22,916 bases of DNA. Origin: Hofstenia miamia. Taxonomy: Eukaryota > Xenacoelomorpha > Acoela > Hofsteniidae. A model generated the notes under the pieces. It worked only from the letters and a program-made list of their open reading frames with translations, was not told the origin of the DNA and made no database searches. The stretch is from assembly GCA_900660155.1 (NCBI GenBank), contig CABFPE010000688.1:324252-347167 (forward strand). Reading direction: 5' to 3'. Positions 19,103 to 22,916 of the stretch are shown here, piece after piece (positions within the stretch are counted from its first letter, which is position 1; the number at the start of each line of letters is the position of its first letter). A program made the position numbers and the translations under genes.

Positions 19103-21360
19103 ATGTCAGGGACATTACTTATTACACGAGCCAATGATGGATATGATGATTCTGAAGAAGAAAATGGTGAGATACAGTCAGTTAGCAATCCACTAATGAT
19201 GATGAAAATGCGAGTCGGGCCGTGCCTATTAAAATGCGAATATTTTTCGAGCACGAGATGGAACTACATTGCGTTTCTGAAGCGCTGCCAATATAATGAG
19301 AGGTCAACTTACCACGACATAACGTACTTCATACTACTAGTGGACATACTACTTATTCCACCTGTTGAGAGAATGAAAGTCCATTGTCAACATTTCTTGT
19401 GTTTATCAATGAATGCATGCTTCGAAATATACAGAGATATACAACATCATAGCAGAAGCTGACTGTTGATTCATAAATAGACAGTTAATTACTCTAGCTG
19501 AATTGGACAAATGTATCGGCTTAGTGATTGATCGCTGTGTATTGGGTGTGCGCAATGAGATGAGACTTGGAATGTTGACAGGTTCAGGAAGATATTTTTT
19601 CAGAAACGATTTTTTAAATAAATTGGTTTTAGATTCTTCAATTTTGGAGCCCTTCATCAACAATTGCAATAAGGTTATAAACCCAGGTCATGAAATTACC
19701 ATAGATGAACAAATGTTTCCGTGTAATGCAAACAGCAAATTTGTTCAGTTCAAGTCGAATAAGTCAGATAAGTAAGAACTTAAATTTTTTCTTCTCATTG
19801 ATATTGGCTTTCCATACATTGGAAAAGATTAACACCAAATAGTTTTAGAGACTCTATCAGTAGCAGTGGTATTTAAACTAATGAACTCTCTGTTTAGTGG
19901 TGCATAGAATGTGTTTTGTGGTAATTCCTTTTCTCCCTTCTTGATGACAACACACTGATAAGAACAAATTAAGTTTTTTGGTACAATCCACCAGAACAGA
20001 CGTGAATTGCCTTGTGAAACATTAGCCAATCAGAAAATGTAAGCTACTAAAGTTCTTGTAGAAACTGAACAAGGAATTTCGCTCATAGTGTATTAGTGCA
20101 AAAAGAGTGCCAAGTTATCTTCATAAAGTTGTAATGATTGTAGAGACCAATAACCCTGAAAGGCCCATGCCCGTTCTCTATAATTTCAATGATCTGGCAC
20201 TGATAGATAGTTTAATAATATTAGATTTGCAATTCCTCGATTGCCTTGTGAAACATTAGCCAATCAGAAAATGTAAGCTACTAAAGTTCTTGTAGAAACT
20301 GAACAAGGAATTTCGCTCATAGTGTATTAGTGCAAAAAGAGTGCCAAGTTATCTTCATAAAGTTGTAATGATTGTAGAGACCAATAACCCTGAAAGGCCC
20401 ATGCCCGTTCTCTATAATTTCAATGATCTGGCACTGATAGATAGTTTAATAATATTAGATTTGCAATTCCTCGATTGCCTTGTGAAACATTAGCCAATCA
20501 GAAAATGTAAGCTACTAAAGTTCTTGTAGAAACTGAACAAGGAATTTCGCTCATAGTGTATTAGTGCAAAAAGAGTGCCAAGTTATCTTCATAAAGTTGT
20601 AATGATTGTAGAGACCAATAACCCTGAAAGGCCCATGCCCGTTCTCTATAATTTCAATGATCTGGCACTGATAGATAGTTTAATAATATTAGATTTGCAA
20701 TTCCTCGATTGCCTTGTGAAACATTAGCCAATCAGAAAATGTAAGCTACTAAAGTTCTTGTAGAAACTGAACAAGGAATTTCGCTCATAGTGTATTAGTG
20801 CAAAAAGAGTGCCAAGTTATCTTCATAAAGTTGTAATGATTGTAGAGACCAATAACCCTGAAAGGCCCATGCCCGTTCTCTATAATTTCAATGATCTGGC
20901 ACTGATAGATAGTTTAATAATATTAGATTTGCAATTCCTCGATTGCCTTGTGAAACATTAGCCAATCAGAAAATGTAAGCTACTAAAGTTCTTGTAGAAA
21001 CTGAACAAGGAATTTCGCTCATAGTGTATTAGTGCAAAAAGAGTGCCAAGTTATCTTCATAAAGTTGTAATGATTGTAGAGACCAATAACCCTGAAAGGC
21101 CCGTTCTCTATAATTTCAATGATCTGGCACTGATCGATAGTTTAATAATATTAGATTTGCAATTCCTCGATTTCCAGAAGGCGATATATTGAAAACTTTT
21201 GTAAAAAGCTCACAGACCATCATCCAAATGAAACCTTTGCTGCATTTCCTGTGATGGAAAAAGGTGCTTAGTGTAGCAAAAATCGTACTTCAGACATATT
21301 CTGTTGTTGTATGAAACTACATTATGGTAAGTGGCGTAAAAAATGTTCAACATGTTAAAT
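19103..21360 (+). pseudogene. piggyBac transposase pseudogene (DDE type)
   Basis: It starts at an ATG with an acidic N-terminus (GYDDSEEENGEI), as in piggyBac proteins. After frameshifts come FINECMLRNIQ, ITLAELDKCIGLVIDR and INPGHEITIDEQMFPCNA, and then KFVQFKSNKSDK. The ITIDEQ block carries a catalytic Asp of the family. Further on are GFPYIGKD (about 19808) and IHQNRRELPCETLANQKM (about 19985-20040), each broken by stops. The ELPCETL part and what follows are amplified as five tandem units up to 21170. Then comes the C-terminal Cys-rich region (KNRTSDIFCCCMKLHYGKW at about 21270-21340). Many stops make it inactive. Confidence 0.85.
20007..21170 (+). repeat. Five tandem 234-bp copies inside the piggyBac pseudogene
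   Basis: Units start at TTGCCTTGTGAAACATTAGC: 20007, 20241, 20475, 20709 and 20943. The first four are 234 bp and appear identical by eye. The last is 228 bp, lacking six bases around GCCCAT, and has one further change (GATCGATAG for GATAGATAG). Every unit carries the same internal stops, for example ATG-TAA early in the unit. The stops therefore came before the amplification. 234 is 78 codons, so the unit keeps frame. Confidence 0.95.
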
Positions 21361-21575
21361 TTGTCAATTTTCTTTGTGTTTTTACATTATTTAAGCAATA
21401 TTTTAATTAGTGCATTTAAGATTTTTTAGATACTTTTACATAATAATTGCTTGTTCATGGATTTTGTTCAGCCTCAAAGTAAAAATGTAAAAATTATATT
21501 TGGCAGCACGCTGCAATATAATCATTTTCAATTTAATCAGTCAATTGACGTGTATGGCATTTCTAGGTAGATCAT

Positions 21576-21990
21576 AAATTCGGTACTAGTAATCTTAGTT
21601 TTAAGGAATTTTCAACAATTTCAATTTACTAAAAGTATTGCTGTTCATAAATCTATTTGCTCAAACCACAAATTATTGCGGGAAAATAGTCAACTTTTTA
21701 GACTTTGTATTTGTATCGGCCCTTCTCTAGTTTTTAACAACAACTAATGAAAAAATTGACCTAAACATCAGACTTGGCAAATGGGAGAATTCTTAGCCTC
21801 CTCTCCTCATTGTGAGTTTGTGAAACACGTATAGTTTTGGGTAGTTTTTGGATTAATCCCCAATAAACAATAAAACGTTTTATACCCCTCTTATAATGGT
21901 ATGACACTTTGTAAGACGTCTTAAGATACGTCTTCTAAACGTGGTATAAAACACTATTTCTAAACGTTGCTGAATGCCATCTAGTGTCCA
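21576..21990. other. Intergenic A+T-rich stretch, nothing coding
   Basis: Sequence past the piggyBac right end. Near 21865-21960 are a palindrome (ATAAAACGTTTTAT) and an inverted partner (GGTATAAAAC), which lead into the minisatellite and may belong to the same repeat family. Confidence 0.5.
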
Positions 21991-21999
21991 CCAAATTAT

Positions 22000-22162
22000 G
22001 TTCTAAAACGTTTTCTAAACGTCTTCTAGACGTCTTCTAAACGTCTTCTAGACGACTTCTAAACGTCTTCTAGACGACTTCTAAACGTCTTCTAAACGTC
22101 TTCTAAACGTCTTCTAGACGTCTTCTAAACGTCTTCTAGACGTCTTCTAGACGTTTTCTACG
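22000..22162. repeat. 12-bp minisatellite (ACGTCTTCTARA)n
   Basis: About 13 units alternating ACGTCTTCTAGA and ACGTCTTCTAAA, with a few variants (ACGACTTCTAAA). Consecutive units create short palindromes (AGACGTCT and TCTAGA). Looser copies extend upstream to about 21915. Both strands have stops or no meaningful frame, so it does not look coding. Confidence 0.9.
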
Positions 22163-22553
22163 TAACTTTTAAGCTATTTCTAGGCTATTCATAAGAGTTT
22201 TGTAAACAATTCCCAAATGTTTGTTACAATTTGGTCCGGTTTTTTAATGGTCCACATCAGTGACTCTCTTTGTCAAGCAAATTCAATAGTGCATGAATGC
22301 GTTTACATTTGTTCATCATGATGAAATCGTTTGACGATTTCAATAGATTCCTAATATAAACTCCCCATAGAATTGAAAGCAAATGTTAATTGAATAATCG
22401 GAATACGCACATTAACATGAACTTGCGCAATTCAAAATATAACTGCCACATGTAATATATAAAAATAAATTATATAAATATTGAGTGGGCTGTCAGAGGC
22501 AGACATCATTTAACATAATATTTTGCATGTGCGCTAACCGCATAAAGGCAGAT
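22163..22553. other. Intergenic stretch, nothing recognised
   Basis: A+T-rich sequence with no open frame or repeat that could be supported. Confidence 0.5.
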
Positions 22554-22572
22554 TGCATATATATATATATTA

Positions 22573-22900
22573 GAGAGTGACAATATGAGGCAAGCATGGA
22601 CCCAAACATGACCCAATCATAATATTTACTATCGGCATCCAACCCGACCCGAACCCTACCCAAAACGTTGAATTTGATTTGACGTTTTCTATCTTTCTCC
22701 AATCGATTGATCATTAACATCAATCATTTTCTGACGGAGAAACAGCAATTCATTCGTATTGCTTAACGTCTTGGCTATTTCTCAGTTCAAGATGTGAATA
22801 ACATCAATATTTTATAAATAATAAATCTAATTTCTTTTGTACTCGAACCCGACAGGACCCAAAACCCGATCGGGTTTATCAGGTACCTGGTGTCACTCTC
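22573..22900 (-). mobile_element. TA-flanked MITE, copy 2, inside a (TA)n tract
   Basis: Ends GAGAGTGACA and TGTCACTCTC form a perfect 10-bp inverted repeat, with TA on both sides inside TA microsatellite sequence (22554-22571 and 22902-22916). Read on the minus strand it begins like copy 1 (GGTACCTGATAAACCCGA) and contains the same CGGGTTCGGGT-like and AGAAAGAT motifs. No transposase. An open minus-strand frame across 22493-22723 is a by-product. Confidence 0.85.
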
Positions 22901-22901
22901 T

Positions 22902-22916
22902 AATATATATATATAT
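22902..22916. repeat. (TA)n microsatellite at window end
   Basis: TA repeat flanking the MITE and reaching the window edge, mirroring the start of the window. Confidence 0.85.

Larger units (their letters stand above)
17320..21575 (+). mobile_element. Decayed piggyBac-type transposon, split by another element
   Basis: Left end motifs occur twice: GCTAGAATTGCCAACTCCGT followed by CAACTGACGG (about 17320-17355), and CTACCTAGAATTGC with TCAATTGACGG (17477-17515). An inverted counterpart, CAGTCAATTGACG with GGCATTTCTAGGTAG, lies at 21538-21572. Between them is a broken piggyBac transposase reading left to right (19103-21360). A different element (17667-19034) is inserted in its 5' non-coding part. 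Intact TTAA target duplications were not found at either edge, so the exact ends are uncertain. Confidence 0.7.

Noticed and set aside
20007..21170. CRISPR-like or functional satellite array
   Set aside because: Units are long, contiguous and spacer-free, and they translate to part of a piggyBac transposase, so this is a tandem duplication of a pseudogene.
22493..22723. Minus-strand open frame of 76 codons
   Set aside because: It spans the edge of a MITE and a (TA)n tract, so it is a by-product of repeat sequence.

Overview
The window is nuclear DNA from an animal, most likely an invertebrate. The evidence is very A+T-rich sequence, (TA)n microsatellites, one gene split by GT-AG introns, and dense remains of animal-type transposons: Penelope-like, Ty3/Gypsy, Jockey/CR1-like LINE, piggyBac and hAT-like. 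No bacterial-style gene, operon, tRNA, rRNA or CRISPR array was seen. The species cannot be named from the sequence. A+T arrays at both ends look like assembly breaks.

One cellular gene can be supported, on the + strand. Five exon blocks join without breaking codon phase: 3624-3679, 4946-5084, 5257-5513, 14174-14452 and 14749-16932. A weaker in-phase exon lies at 2257-2334, and a possible short last exon at 17107-17116. The 2.2-kb exon encodes a cysteine-rich N-terminal segment, a long helical region, an atypical RING-like zinc domain and a coiled coil. This layout resembles the TTC3/DZIP3 group of ubiquitin ligases, but that is recalled family knowledge and was not searched. The 14174-14452 block contains an in-frame TGA, which could be a 27-nt intron, a nonsense mutation or an error.

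The rest is mobile DNA. Positions 41-400 and 2020-2171 are hAT-like MITEs. Positions 1230-1780 are a broken Penelope-like GIY-YIG end. The 8.7-kb intron between 5513 and 14174 holds an internally deleted Gypsy-like LTR element (about 5850-9650), two 5'-truncated LINEs (about 11290-11940 and 12030-13510) and a TA-flanked MITE (12970-13270) inside the second LINE's tail. Downstream of the gene, a decayed piggyBac element (about 17320-21575) is split by a second element with inverted repeats of about 240 bp (17667-19034). Part of its transposase is amplified into five near-identical 234-bp copies (20007-21170). A 12-bp minisatellite (about 22000-22162) and a second MITE copy inserted in a (TA)n tract (22573-22900) close the window.

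No clearly new biological system is evident. The points most worth checking are the TGA/27-nt intron, the zinc-domain gene model, the inverted-repeat element with its uncharacterised ORF, and the in-frame tandem array.
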